A DNA stretch of 64,000 nt from Neocallimastix lanati (nom. inval.). Lineage: Eukaryota; Neocallimastigomycota; Neocallimastigomycetes; Neocallimastigales; Neocallimastigaceae. How positions within the stretch are numbered: position 1 is the first letter of the stretch; the number at the start of each line of letters is the position of its first letter. The notes below the pieces were generated by a model. The model did no database searches and was not told the DNA's origin. It worked only from the letters and a program-made list of their open reading frames with translations. The stretch lies in the NCBI GenBank assembly GCA_016946835.1, contig JACVTC010000044.1, forward strand, positions 529,501 through 593,500, written 5' to 3'. The position numbers and the translations under genes were made by a program. This document shows, in pieces, positions 10,765 through 26,524 of this stretch.

Positions 10765-11905
10765 AATTATTACTACTTATATAAAATATAATCTCAAAAG
10801 ATTAAGTGATGAATTATGATTTCTTCTTTGTTATACAATTGGACATTCACTCTCTTATTTTGGAAGCATTTTTTTTTTTACTGTTAAAAAAAAAATAAAA
10901 ATAAAAATAAAAATATAAAAAAAAAAATAAAAATAAAAAATTTTTGATATATGTCCAATGGAATAGGATTAATTATTACCTTATTAATACCTACTTTAAA
11001 AATTGAAGCGGTTATCTTATTGATAACCACTTTTATTATTGAAGTATACTTTAAAAATCATTATAAAAAAAACAAAAAATAATGATACTCACAATAGTTT
11101 GAAAAAAATAGGATTAAAAATAAATTTACGTTAAATTCTTATATATGTCATAATAAATAAAATAAATTCTAGGCGTATACTTTATTATAATTATGATTTA
11201 TTGCTATATTTCATATTGCTCCTTTTTTAATTTAAGAAACTTTTTAACAAATTATTAAATAACAATAAATTATCATAAAAAAAAAAAGATTAATGAATAA
11301 AAAAATAAGACATATAAATAAAGTAAAAAGAAAAAAAAAAAAAGAAAAAAAAATAATAAAAATAAAAATAAAAATAAAAATAAAAGTAAAACATTATTAA
11401 AATAAAAATCAAATAAATTATTTAAATAATAAAATTTTATTTTTATATTTTTATTTTTATATATATCATTTAATTATTATTTTATAAATAGATTTTAAAA
11501 TTATATAAAATTAAATAATAATAAATAATAAATAATAAAAAAAAAAAAAAATGAAAATAAAAAGTGGGTTAAAATTTTTCTTTACGTCTTTTTTTATTTA
11601 AATAGAATTAATTTCATTAATTATTTTTAGAGAGCAATAATTATATATTTTAAAAAGATAAAATTTTAATTATTACTATTTTTAATATTTTTATTATACA
11701 ATAATATTAAATATGGAAATAGAAAATATATATATAAAATATAAATAATTAAAAATAATTATATATAAAAATTTATTTAGGATATTTTATATTTATTGAA
11801 TGTAAAAAATAAATTATATATTATATTATATAATAAGCACAGAATCAAATACATGTAATATGAATAACCTTTTAAAAAAAAGGTAATATAAAATCTGAAA
11901 AATAT
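10765..11905. other. Gene-free stretch
   Basis: Low-complexity A+T DNA, with A/AAT runs at 10885-10940 and 11335-11390. Nothing coding was seen before the ankyrin relic. Confidence 0.4.
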
Positions 11906-12261
11906 AATGATTAGTGAAAGTGGAAATAAAGATTTAGTAGAATACTTAGTAGAACATGATGAAAATATAAATAAAATAAAATGAGGATGGTGAAACACCA
12001 TTATTCAACGCATGTCAAAGTGGAAATAAATATTTAGTTGAATATTTAGTAGAACATGGAGTAGATGTAAATAAAGAAAATAAAATAAAAGAAACCCCAT
12101 TATTTAAGGAAATTGAAAGTGCAAATAAAGAATTAGTAGAATGTTTAGTAGAACATGGAGCAGATATAAATCATGAGAATAAAGATGGTAATACACAATT
12201 ATTTTATGCATGTGAAAGAGGAAATAATGTAGTAGTAGCATATTTAGTAGAACATGCATAA
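11906..12261 (+). pseudogene. Broken ankyrin-repeat gene fragment
   Basis: The plus strand encodes ankyrin units (SGNKDLVEYLVEHD, GETPLFNACQSGNKYLVE, KETPLF, NTQLFYACERGNN). A TGA stop near 11980 reflects a one-base frame change, and the frame ends again at 12259-12261, where it continues in a shifted frame. The unit style, with EHGADIN and ETPLF, is a second ankyrin subtype distinct from the two intact genes here. No start codon context or long frame is left, so it is called a pseudogene. Confidence 0.75.
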
Positions 12262-12355
12262 AGATATAAAAAGAGAAAATTAAGATTGGGAAACACTAAT
12301 AAATATATAAATAAATAATAAACCAAATAAAATTAAATTTTATTAAAAAAAAAAT

Positions 12356-12389
<34 letters not shown>

Positions 12390-12664
12390 TATATGTTATT
12401 TCTTATTTTATATATATAACATCAATAATTAGTTTTTGAGAAATATAATTTTACATTTAAAATGTAGAGAATCCTTTTTCTTGTTTATTAAATTTTTTTT
12501 TGTATATATGTATTTTTTATTTTAGTTATTAATAAATTTATTTTTTTATGTTAATGAAATAACAATAAAAATATAAATAAAGAAAAAAAATTATGTATAC
12601 ATATATATATATATTATTTTTTAATTTTTAACATAGATTAAATATGGTCAAATATTTTTATTTT
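12262..12664. other. Gene-free stretch inside the ankyrin relic
   Basis: A run of about 29 A (12354-12383) and TA-rich DNA that interrupts the ankyrin relic. No gene was seen. Confidence 0.4.
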
Positions 12665-12769
12665 ATTCATACAAAAGTGGTAATAAAAATCTAGTAGTAT
12701 ACTTAGTAGAATATGGTGTCAATATAAATAAAGAAAAATTGGATGGTGAAATACCATTATTTCATATAC
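12665..12769 (+). pseudogene. Second fragment of the broken ankyrin gene
   Basis: The sequence encodes KSGNKNLVVYLVEYGVNINKE followed by DGEIPLFH, an ankyrin unit of the same subtype as 11906-12261. Coding similarity stops where the TTTTA-rich satellite begins. Confidence 0.7.
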
Positions 12770-13671
12770 ATGCTATCTGTCCTTTAAATTTCAACTATTT
12801 ATTTTATTTCATCTGTACATTAAATTTATATTTCCACTATTTAATTTATTCCATCTATACTTTATATTTATATTTCAATTCTTTATTTTATTACATTTAT
12901 ACTTTAAATTTATATTTCATCTGTTTATTTTATTTTATTTTATTTTATATACTTGTACTTTTATATTATTTCATTTCATTTCATTTTATTTTATTTTATT
13001 TTATTTTATTTTATTTTATTTTATTTTATTTTATTTTATTTTATTTTATTTTATTTTATTTTATTTTATTTTATTTTATTTTATTTTATTTTATTTTATT
13101 TTATTTTATTTTATTTTATTTTATTTTATTTTATTTTATTTTATTTTATTTTATTTTATTTTATTTTATTCAATCTGTACTTTATATTTATATTCTACTA
13201 TTTATTTTATTTTATTTTATTTTATTTTATTTTATTTTATTTTATTTTATTTTATTTTATTTTATTTTATTTTATTTTATTCAATCTGTACTTTATATTT
13301 ATATTCTACTATTTATTTTATTTTATTTTATTTTATTTTATTTTATTTTATTTTATTTTATTTTATTTTATTTTATTTTATTTTATTTTATTTTATTTTA
13401 TTTTATTTTATTTTATTTTATTTTATTTTATTTTATTTTATTTTATTTTATTTTATTTTATTTTATTTTATTTTATTTTATTTTATTTTATTTTATTTTA
13501 TTTTATTTTATTTTATTTTATTTTATTTTATTTTATTTTATTTTATTTTATTTTATTTTATTCAATCTGTACTTTATATTTATATTCTACTATTTATTTT
13601 ATTTTATTTTATTCAATATGTACTTTATATTCATATTCTACTATTTATTTTATTTTATTTTATTTTATTTT
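12770..13671. repeat. TTTTA pentanucleotide satellite with interspersed ~40-bp spacer units
   Basis: Long (TTTTA)n tracts are broken at intervals by a conserved unit, CAATCTGTACTTTATATT followed by TATATTCTACTATT (near 13170, 13281, 13562, 13614). The same unit on the opposite strand punctuates the satellite within the MULE at 54540-55580. Any open frame across it is an artefact of the repeat. Confidence 0.9.
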
Positions 13672-13760
13672 TCTCAGATATGAAATGAAAGTATATATTT
13701 ATATATATTTAACATTAGTATAAATATATTTTTTTATGTTTAATATCATACTCAAATTAT

Positions 13761-13798
<38 letters not shown>

Positions 13799-14329
13799 TA
13801 ATAAATAAATACTATTTTATTGTATTTAAAAATTATTTTATGTATTTTATTAATTCTTTTTTTTAAAAAAAAAAATTTAATAAGATAAATCTTTTATATA
13901 GATATATTTTATTCTTTTTTATCTTCTTTTATTTTTTTTTTAAAATAGAAAAAAGAAAAAGTGTTTATTAAATGAAAAATAATTTTTTTTTAAAATATAT
14001 CTATCTATATATTAATTAATATTTATTTTATAACTGTTCCTTAAAAGATGAGAAAAATAAACTCAATAAATAAATAAATAAATAAAAAGGAAAATATTAT
14101 TTTTAAAAAGATTAAAAGAAAAATATAATTTTAAAAAAATAAAATGAAAATAATAAAAATAATAAATGTTATATTTATATTTACAAAATCATCATTCCTA
14201 TGAACTTTGAACTTTGAAATAGTGATGAAGATAAATTACAAGGGAAAACCAGGAACAGAAGTCTTTACTAATGAGAATTTTTGAAGGAGATACTGAGACT
14301 AGAAAAATCTAGAACTTATTATTTTTTTT
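13672..14329. other. Gene-free stretch
   Basis: A poly-A run (13761-13796) and A+T-rich DNA. No coding signal was recognised. Confidence 0.4.
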
Positions 14330-14334
14330 TTTTT

Positions 14335-14798
14335 AATTATCAATACCATGGGTAATTCATCCACTGGTTGGTGTTCTAAATTACAACACTGTATGTTAAT
14401 ATCCTACTACAGAATTAAAGTATTATTGTCTAAGGGGAATGTGGTAAACATTACATTTGGTATTTTAAATTTAAAATGAAAGAATTATATTGTAATATTA
14501 AGTATTATATTTAAAATAAAAAATAAAATAAAATAAAATAAAATATAAAATAAAATAAAATAAAATATAGATGATGAAGCAGCTACCATCTTCAATATCA
14601 AAAAATCAATTTATTAATCCAAAAACAAAGCATATTGATAATAAGAATTCATTATAATATTAGAGAAATAATAAAATGAAAAAACCTACCAATAAAATTT
14701 GAATATCATCAATCACAAAATTATTTAACTGATGGTGTCACAAAATATCTAAATAACTCTCTTTACTCTCTTTATGAATAAATAAATAAATAAATAAA

Positions 14799-14830
<32 letters not shown>

Positions 14831-14928
14831 TAGAAATTCTTTATTATAATAAAATTGAAGATGTTAACTCTTCAAAATAAAATTATTACAAATGTAACAA
14901 TTGAACGAGAGTTACCTTTGAGGAGAGG
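14335..14928 (+). pseudogene. Ty1/copia RNase H relic with polypurine tract
   Basis: Fragments in shifting frames match the copia RNase H seen intact at 46633-47175: W-C-SKLQHC near 14370, DDEAATIFNIK at 14571, SKNKAY/HID, and LTDGVTKYLNNS near 14730. A purine tract at 14917-14928 is followed by TGATTAGAAAC, which looks like a PPT joined to the start of a 3' LTR. The coding part has many stops and frameshifts and contains inserted A and TTTTA-type runs. Confidence 0.7.
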
Positions 14929-16656
<1,728 letters not shown>

Positions 16657-16782
16657 GATAAAATCTATTCTAATTAAATTATTTGTTTTTTATTAATAAT
16701 AACCTTTCCACTATGAATTAACTTTCTCAATAATTTTATTTTTTTTTTTGATTTTTTAAAAGAATAATAAATTATGATTAAA

Positions 16783-18177
<1,395 letters not shown>

Positions 18178-18561
18178 AATTAATAAAAATTTCTTAATTG
18201 ATTAAATTAGCTTTATTTTATAGAATATTATTTATTCATTGATTATGAAATTTAAATAAATAAATCTAATAATTTTTTTTTTTTTTCTTTAAATTTTTTT
18301 TTATTTTTAGTTATTAAATTATTTTTTGAAATTTAAATTATTTACCTAAGAAAGATTGAATTTATCTCAAAAATTTAAATCAAATTGTAAATTCTAAAAT
18401 TATTTATGCGTATACATATTAAGTAAATTTAAATAAATGAAAATAAGAAATATTATTAACATTTGAAATTTCTTAATTATTTTATGTATTATATTATTAT
18501 TATTTATTTATTATTTATTTATTATTTATTACTTCTTTCTATAAATATAGTTAAGATAACC

Positions 18562-18613
<52 letters not shown>

Positions 18614-18894
18614 ATTATTTTATATAAAATTTTGGACGTAATAAAGTAAAATATATATATATATATATATACATTTTTTTTTTTTTTTTTTTTTTTTGTT
18701 AAAATTATTTATAATATAAAAAAAAAAAAAAAATGGACATAAATGGACATAAAATATTAGCAATAGATTAATGTTTACCTTGGAGGTATTATAGTTTTAT
18801 CTATTTCTAATACGTAAACTTCTTATAAAAATTGATCCTTTTTATTGAGAAGTAAAGTCGGAAAAAAAGAGAAAAAAAAAAAAAAAAAAGAGAG
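18178..18894. other. Upstream region of ankyrin gene 2, no gene seen
   Basis: The likely promoter region of the minus-strand ankyrin gene. It holds a long poly-A run (18567-18610), a TA run (18650-18671) and a poly-T run (18675-18698). No coding similarity is seen. Confidence 0.4.
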
Positions 18895-19113
18895 ATTTTT
18901 AATTCTTTGAAATATTATTTATTTTTATAGTATTTCATCTTAAATATTTTTTAGACATAAAAAAAAAAAATGTAAAAAATACTAATAGCTGAAATAATTG
19001 TTTATGTCCATTTATTTTATTGTAGTGGCGCATATGTTGTAATATGTGGCGCATGTTTAAAGGAAAAAATTTTTTTTTTTTTGATTTTAATTATGAAGAC
19101 AAGAGACATTACA
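18895..19113 (-). repeat. 3' LTR of decayed gypsy element
   Basis: Matches 21396-21599 with small indels and a poly-T insertion. Its right edge ...CATTACA is fixed by the adjoining polypurine tract at 19114-19125. Its left edge is only the limit of similarity. Confidence 0.7.
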
Positions 19114-19126
19114 CCTCCCCCCTTCA

Positions 19127-20340
19127 TTCTCCAGTTTATATAAGGAAGAGAATTGTTGGAGATATTATTAAAATGGACTAGTATTTCAGAATAATCATCG
19201 TCTTCGTCTATAATCGTGGAATCCACCTATTTATTCGAAAACCTGGGCTCTCTGTAAAATACTAAATATTCGCAATTGTGTTTTTCTGCATTAATTCTGC
19301 AATTTAAAATTGAATGAATCTTTCTGGAGAGTAATTTATGTCGGAGAGAGACTTGTTTCGTTTAGTAAAGGGTTCTAATTCACAAATATCGAAAATATCA
19401 AATTTACATGGAAAAGGGGAATTTGAAAGATTTAGTCTGTAAAATTATTAAATTCTAAGGCCTCTGTAATTTTAAAGGGTCCATATTTCCTCCGACATAA
19501 TTTTGTTGAGGAATTTGGAATACAATGGGAAGGCCTTTTTCAACCAAACTAGGTCTCCAACTTTGAAGGATGGAGGGAAACTTCTTTTAGAATCGGCTTA
19601 GTGCTTGTAGAGTTCTTGAGAAGTAGCTAGTACCCATTTTAGTTTTTTTTTTTTTTTTTTAACATACGTCAGTGAAGTCTGAGATATGGTAGACTTTACC
19701 AGAGGTAGAAGAAATGGTAGAATTGCTGAGCGGAGAGGAATGAAGGTAGGAACCCATTGAAAGCTAAGAATGGTGGTTGTCCAATGGATGAATTCTTACT
19801 GTTATTGTAAATAAATTCGATTAAATACAACCAATCCAACCAATCTTCTGAAGGGTAAGCTCAAAGGAAACATCTAATGAATGGTTCGATAGACTGATTC
19901 AACCTCCCGACTTGTCCTACAACAGTATGATGACCTGTAGTAACAGTGCTATGCTTAATAGAAAGACTACCCATTATTTTTTTTTTACCATAGTTCCCTT
20001 GTGAACTGAGAATCACTGGTCAGTTATAATTTCGTTTAGTAGTTCATGAAGATAGAAAAAACATTTTTTAAGAAAAGCAATAGCAAGCTTCATTAGCATA
20101 AGGAAATCCTTGGAAAGTAGTATCGCATGAGACCCTAATTGAGAATTCTAGATTTCTCAACGGAACATTAGTAATGAAATCTATCTCCACAACTTTTCAA
20201 GAACAGGACGGCATATCCAGAGGGATCATTTCGCCATAGGGTTTATGGCGAGAAGACCTCATACTAGAACATATTTTACAGAATTTTTACGTAGTTTTGA
20301 GCCTCTTTCATCCAAGCAGGCTAGTAAAAGTTTCTACGGA
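19127..20340 (-). pseudogene. Gypsy integrase remnant
   Basis: The minus strand shows the integrase zinc-finger tail and catalytic-core start (RHKPYGEMIPLDMP, then VEIDFITNVP) around 20160-20290. The 3' end encodes VDSTIIDEDDDYSEILVHFN near 19170-19225. Multiple frame breaks and a poly-T insertion (near 19638-19655) make it non-functional. A chromodomain may have existed at the C-terminus but cannot be read with confidence. Confidence 0.65.
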
Positions 20341-20749
20341 TTTTGTTCGGAGGTTTTTTTCCAATTCTTAGGTGTCCTGCAGATGCATAGTCATGATATG
20401 CCGAGAGAACGTCCTTTCTGAAAGATTAAGGTACGTAGATCATTCCATTAAAAAGAAGGAAATTGTTTTCTTCTTTGAGAGAATTTGGACAAGTCATACG
20501 TTACGAACATGCTTTAATTCGGACACATTCCCGTTTACGACATTAATTATTGGAACCGAAAATTGGATCCTCCACTTGATTGGATTTAATTGAATTGAGC
20601 AAGGAAGTGTCGTTAGCGATGCTCAGGAAGCAATCAAAAGAACACTTTTATTTGGATCGAGGATTGATTTCGTACTTGGATTTCTTGATCATTTGAATAG
20701 TCCGGGTGCCTTGATAAGCTATCAACTCTTACGTTACATGGATCCCGGT

Positions 20750-21420
20750 CTATAAATAACTCTGTAGTTGTAATACAATACGACAAAAATTTCTTCTTAT
20801 TATTGCGCTTGGTACATACCTATCGTTTAGGGGTTTGCTAGCAAATAATAGATTTTTATGGTCTGCGAAGATCTGGATTGCCTCCTTTGCTCCAATAAGT
20901 GGGTGTTTCCATTCCCCAAGACCTTGTGATAATGGCAAGTAATTCCTTATCCGTAATTGAGTAATTACGTTCGGCTTTTGGGGGAAGGAACGAGTGTAGT
21001 ATCCTACTGGATGTAGCTTTCTTAGTTCATCTCTTTGCGACAGTACGCATCATAAAGCATGATGTGAAACATCAGTCTCCATGATGAAGGGTTTCTCAGA
21101 ATCGGGAAGTAGCAGTATTGGTGCGGTAGTTAAGAGCTCCTTAAGTGTGTCGAAAGATTTCTGACACTCTTCATTCCAATCAAAGTTAATTCCTTTCTTA
21201 GTTAGTTGGAAGAGCGAGCTCACTATTAATGAAAAGTTTTTTTTTTTTTTTAATATATAAACAGGCGGTAGTAATTACCATACCCAAGAAACGACTGAAC
21301 TTGTTTCACGGTTGTTGACTCCGGCCAAGATAGAACGGCTTCTAACTTCTTTGGAACTATCTTAATGAACTTCCCGGATATGACATGGCCCTAGGTATTT
21401 CTAATTCTTTGAAATATTAT
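20750..21420 (-). pseudogene. Gypsy RT-thumb/RNase H remnant
   Basis: The minus strand reads RT thumb near 21270-21380 (VPKKLEAVLSWPESTTVKQV, FLGYGNYYR) and RNase H near 20840-20940 (GAKEAIQIFADHKNLLFASK), separated by frame changes and a poly-T insertion near 21237-21251. The Asp-His-Lys-Asn motif is the diagnostic RNase H block of Ty3/gypsy elements. Confidence 0.75.
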
Positions 21421-21599
21421 TTATTTTTATTGTATTTCATCTTAAATATTTTTTTTTGGACATAATAAAAAAATGTAAAAATACTAATGGCTGAAATAAT
21501 TTATTATGTACATTTATTTTATATTTATTGTAGTGGCGCATTGTCATATTATATGGCGCATGTGATATTTTTGATTTTAATTATGAAACATACATTACA
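21396..21599 (-). repeat. 5' LTR of decayed gypsy element
   Basis: Direct repeat of 18895-19113. It adjoins the RT thumb remnant directly, so the leader, gag, protease and the front of RT have been lost, probably by one deletion. Confidence 0.7.
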
Positions 21600-21659
21600 C
21601 ATACAAAAAAAAATTTAAAATATTCAAAATGTAAATACGTAAATTATTATTATGTTTTA

Positions 21660-21667
21660 ATGTATTT

Positions 21668-21702
<35 letters not shown>

Positions 21703-21873
21703 TATATTTATATATTTATTTATTTATTTATTTATATATTTATTAATTATTAATTATTATTTATAATTTATTTATTTATTTTTTATTTATTTATCTATTA
21801 ACTATTAATTATTAATTATTATTTATTATTTATTATTTTTATTTAATTATTTATTAATTATTAATTTTTATTT

Positions 21874-21913
<40 letters not shown>

Positions 21914-21974
21914 TTATTTATTATTTTTACTTAATTATTTATTATTTATTATTTATTATTTATTAAATCAAATT
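21660..21974. repeat. TTTA-rich microsatellite region
   Basis: Imperfect TTTA and TTATTAA repeats with no other content. Confidence 0.8.
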
Positions 21975-22275
21975 TGTTAGAAATAAAATTTATAATAGTT
22001 AATATAGACATTTTCTATGTTAATTCATTTAGTTAATTAAAATAAAATATATCATAAATATATCGAGAATATTATGTTCATTAAAAGTAATTATATTGTA
22101 ATAGTAGTGACTATCTCAATATTTCCACTACTCATGAGAAGGGGGGCTGAATCAAAGGACAATACACACTGGAAATAAAAAAAAAAAAATAATAAAAAGA
22201 TAAAAAATAGAGAAATTTTCTAATTAATAAAATTACAAAATAAATAAAGTAATCTTAAATTACATTCAGATAACA
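21975..22275 (+). repeat. Probable 5' LTR of the decayed copia element
   Basis: Starts TGTTAGAAAT and ends CAGATAACA. The right edge is supported by the AAGAGTCTC motif at 22278-22286, which has the same complementarity to the tRNA-Lys(CUU) anticodon arm as the primer site of the copia element at 46301-52800. No 3' copy was found, so the left edge rests on the TG dinucleotide alone. Confidence 0.45.
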
Positions 22276-25200
22276 AAAAGAGTCTCTCTGTGACTTTACT
22301 AAAAAAAAAAAAAAAAAATTGTGTGTTTAATAATCATAAATAATACTGATATAGCAAAAATATATATATATATATATTTAAAAATACATAGTATAAATAA
22401 TACAATGCAATAAAATGTCAGAAACTGGTAAAAGAAGTCAAGTCGCCACCAAACTTATATTGAGTAGGAACAACTTCAGGCTATGAAACCAGGAGAAAAA
22501 ACTGCTGCTTAACTACTACGGGATTAGAAAATATATTCCCAAGGGAAATACTTATATATGTTAGAAAATATCAAATACCCTACCGGAAAGGAGTAGGACT
22601 ATGTAGAAGTCGAAGATCTCAAGGGACACTACCTAGAAAAAAAAAAAAAACCGTTACGGAGAAACAAATTAACTTAGATACTTGATGAAAAATTATAGAT
22701 ATATAACAGTATTTCAGAAGAGAAATTAAGCAAGGTATCGACTTCGAAAAACATACAGCCAACCAGATATGTAACATTCACAAGAAATTAAATATTAAAG
22801 GCAATGAAAAAAGAGTCAACGAAAACAAAGAATTTAATTTAGAAAATAATATTACTTTGTTCATTTCTGAATTAAATATACTTTTTAATAAATTAGAAGA
22901 TCTTAATAGTTCGTTATGGGAAGAAAAAATAAAATTCAACTACCCATATACTTCTATTTCTAGGGAATTAACAATATAAACAAATTTAATACTTTATAAT
23001 GAAATATGGAGAGAAGTATCTGAACACTTAAAGAAAATAATACCAAGAATGAAATATCTGAATCAACTAAAGGCAAAACATGAAATAAATATAGATAAAG
23101 TTATTAAGAATTCAGTTGTATTTAGTTCTTAAATATAAGAAAGAAATAGAAATAGTAGAAATATAAAGTACAGTATCTGTAACTAAAAAAAAACATAAAG
23201 TTAAGGATTGTTGGCCTTAATCCCAAGATAAAAAATAATAAGAATAAGAAGAGGGATGAAAAAGAACAAACCAATAATATGGATGAAAGAAATAAATAAA
23301 CCAAGGATAAGGATTAAAAATACAACTTCACAGATACACTCTACGAGGACTAATATTCTAAATACCAAGGATGAGTCAAATTATTGCATGAGACTAAGGT
23401 GCTGATATAATAATACAACTTAAAATAAAAACCTCGTCCATTATGTTTCTTCATCTGAAAAGGTCACTCCCATCAAAGTAAACAAAAGATATAACTTGTT
23501 GGACAATAAATTTTTGGAACAATATATCACATGACAAACCAACTTGAGAATCTACGTGATGTAAAACAATGAAATACAATAATAGAATTCACAAATGGTG
23601 GTAACGTAAAAGCAACATATGAAGGAACGTATATAGGCCACATTAATAAAAATAAAATTGCATTAAGAAATGTATTATACATTTCTATATTCAAAAGAAG
23701 TTTAATGTCGATCAATAATCTTAGCGAAGTTAGATATAAAAGAGTTTTGTATAGATATAATAATAAAAAAATCTCGTTTCAGCATATACGGACCCAAAAA
23801 AAAATAAAATATCTACTACTAGCTCAAAATTATCAAGAGTTTACAAAATTTAGACGTTAAAGAATATGATCAGATATAATAAGAGAAATAAAAAGTTTCA
23901 ATAGGTGATAACATCATATTATCGCTAAAAGCTGAAAATATAGACCTTTTTTAGACGATTTTGGGAAAACCATGGGATACTATAACAATTTTCAATCTCA
24001 TATAATCCACCACTGAACTGGAAGAACTGAGAGGTTCCAAGAAACGCTAACTTATAATGCAACAGCCATGCTAAAAAAGATGGAAGATTAAATCACAAGT
24101 TCTGGGAAGATGCTGTTTGAACCGCAGATCACATCCATAACGGTTTACCACATCAAGGAAAAATAAAATGCCCTTTGAAGTACTTTATACCCAAAAGGAA
24201 GATTATAGCAAGCTTAAAATCTTTAGATGTCAAAATGTTCCTTTATGTTCCAAAACTTATAAAAAAATGAAATTTAATGGTAACTCTCTTCAAGGAATAT
24301 TTTTAGTATATGATGACGTAAAATCCAACTGCATACATCATATATGACACAAACAATAACAAAATAATATTATCAAGAACAGTGGAATTCTTCGAAGATA
24401 CACCTTGAAATACCACAGCACCATTATCAACACATGAAATAATAGACTTTGAAATAGAAGAAGAAGATCAACAACAATATGACCATTTACCTCTGGACTA
24501 CGATGGAAAAAAAATGGTAATAATAATCAAATGAAAAAAAAATAAATTATCTCAAAATAATTTTAATTAAAATAATTTTAATTAAAATAATTTTAATGAT
24601 AATAATTCAAATAATTTAAATAATTATTTGCCACCAAACAATATAATTGACCCAAATAATTTTTATCAAAATAATTTTAATTATAATCAACAATTACCTT
24701 TACATAATAATTTTAGTGATCAAATTTATAATCCTTTTAATGAATTTTAAATTTAAAAATCAAATCTTAAGTCAACAATATAATTTAAATGGTCAGCATG
24801 TTAAAGGTATTTATGCAAATAATAATAATACTAATAATATTAATAATAAAATTGATCATAACAATGACAATTGCAATAATTTAAAAGAAAATAATAATGA
24901 CAATGTTATAAAGTCTAATGTAAATACAAACAAAGATAAAAATTTATAATCTAGAGAGAATACTGCTTCCTATAATATAAATAAAAGTAATAATGATCAT
25001 TCAGAAAATGCAAATTTCAATTCTTAAAGAAATTTAAAAAAAAAACAATTTAAATGAAAACAATATAAAGTCAATAAATAAAAATGAACAAATTATTTAA
25101 AATATAAATAATAATATAAATAATTATGATACTGATAATATTATTAAAGATAATAATAGAATTAATTTTCATTTAAATAATAATGACATTAATAATAATT

Positions 25201-25755
25201 ATTATAATAATTATAAAAACTTCTATAATGAATATAACAATAATAATACAAATAAAAAATTATTTTATCCACTAATAAAAATAATAGTGATAATAAATAA
25301 AAGGGCTTTGTAAATAATAATGTAAACGTAGAAATGAACAATTCAAGTAAAATAAATAATGCCATCCTAAATAAAAAAAGAGAAAGAGAAAAACAAAATG
25401 AAGAATCAAAAAACAAAAAAAATAAAAGTCATTTACCACTAAGGATATAATTAGGAATAATTTATCCTTATTATCAGTATATGACTTATGGAAACAATAC
25501 GATTATTACGACATATTCAACAAAATAGATAAAAACGAATGGTTACAAACACTAAAAAATGTGTTATTAAATTGAAAAACTTTTAAATATCTATAAATTT
25601 TTCAAAGAAATGCCAAAAAAACACAAATTTAGTTTCAACATAATGGGTGTTCAGATATAAATATAATTTTGATGACACTATAAACAAAAGAAAAGTAAGG
25701 CTAATCACAAGAGAATTCACATAAAAACAAGGAGTAGACTACGATAAATAAAATT
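22276..25755 (+). pseudogene. Decayed Ty1/copia gag-pol relic
   Basis: In order on the plus strand: a gag start near 22415 (MSETGKRSQVATKL), a Lys/Asn-rich gag region, and a protease/pre-integrase segment near 23500-23720 (GGNVKATYEGTYIGHINKNK, NVLYIS, SLMSIN). Then come the integrase core end near 24020-24250 (GRTERFQ, HIHNGLPHQGK, CPFEVLYTQKEDYSK), the GIFLVYDD and TVEFFEDT motifs near 24300-24410, and an Asn-rich spacer (24590-25440). The relic ends in the RT start near 25530-25750 (NEWLQTLKNVLL, KQGVDYDK). Stops and frameshifts are scattered throughout. It ends abruptly within RT, so the 3' half and 3' LTR are lost. Confidence 0.78.
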
Positions 25756-26524
25756 AATAAATATAATATATATACTTTATACTTTTATATAAACATTCCT
25801 TTTTTTTCTTTTTTTTTTTTTTTTTTTTTTGTTCGTATATTTTTTTTTTGTATTTATTAAATTTTAAAATATTAAATTATAAAAAAATTTTTAAAAATAA
25901 ATATGAAATATTATAATAGATTAAAATATATTTTTATTTCTTCGATTTCTTAATTTTTATTTTTTTTTTCATTAATAAATCCATATTAAAATAAATTAAA
26001 ATATATTCTATTAATATATATTATTTTTTGTTTATTTTTACCAAAATTATAGCTATTTCATTATATGTATCAATATTAGAATATAACACAAGCATGTCAA
26101 GAACATAAAAGTAATGTTTTAAAGCAATAATTAATAATAATATCTCATAATAAAAATATTAAAATAAAGTATATCAATTATACAATTAATTCTTAATATT
26201 TTTTTTTATTAAATTTATCATATATAAATATATATAAACGAAATAATATTTATATTTTCTATAAATAATATATCTTTTTTTATATCTTAAAGATAGAATA
26301 ATTAAAAAGACATAATAGATATATATATTTATATGAATATTTTATAATATAAATTCTTTTTATTGGTCTTTTTTTTTATTTTTCTTTTTTTCAAAAAAAA
26401 TAACATAAAAAAATAAAGATATTTATTTATTTATTGAATATTATACTTCAGAATATTATAATGTAGTATATATTTTCATATTCATTTAATTAGAATATTT
26501 ATTTTTTATAATAGAAAAATGAAT
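25756..26524. other. Gene-free stretch 3' of the LIM gene
   Basis: A+T-rich DNA with T-runs near 25800-25830. It separates the truncated copia relic from the 3' end of the LIM gene. No coding signal was recognised. Confidence 0.4.

Larger units (their letters stand above)
18895..21599 (-). mobile_element. Internally deleted, decayed Ty3/gypsy (chromovirus-like) element
   Basis: Direct terminal repeats at 18895-19113 and 21396-21599 (sharing AATTCTTTGAAATATTATTT, GTAGTGGCGCAT, GATTTTAATTATGAA, ending CATTACA) enclose a minus-strand pol remnant that is clearly richer in G+C than its surroundings. A purine tract (complement of 19114-19125) abuts the 3' LTR. In element order, the interior begins directly with the RT thumb (LGHVISGKFIKI, KQVQSFLGYGNYY). 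It continues through RNase H (ADHKNLLF) and integrase (RHKPYGEMIPLDMP, EIDFITNVP) to a GGGVM terminus overlapping the PPT. Gag, protease and most of RT are missing, and stops and frameshifts are frequent. Confidence 0.8.

Noticed and set aside
12739-13723. Long open frames of Phe-Ile-Leu-Phe-Tyr repeats
   Set aside because: They are translations of the TTTTA satellite in different phases and have no sequence complexity of a protein.
20372-20593. A 73-residue frame on the plus strand at 20.4 kb
   Set aside because: It is antisense to the decayed gypsy integrase and has no domain.
24647-24949. Asn-rich small protein near 24.7 kb
   Set aside because: It is the Asn-rich spacer between integrase and RT of the decayed copia element; the frame is a remnant.
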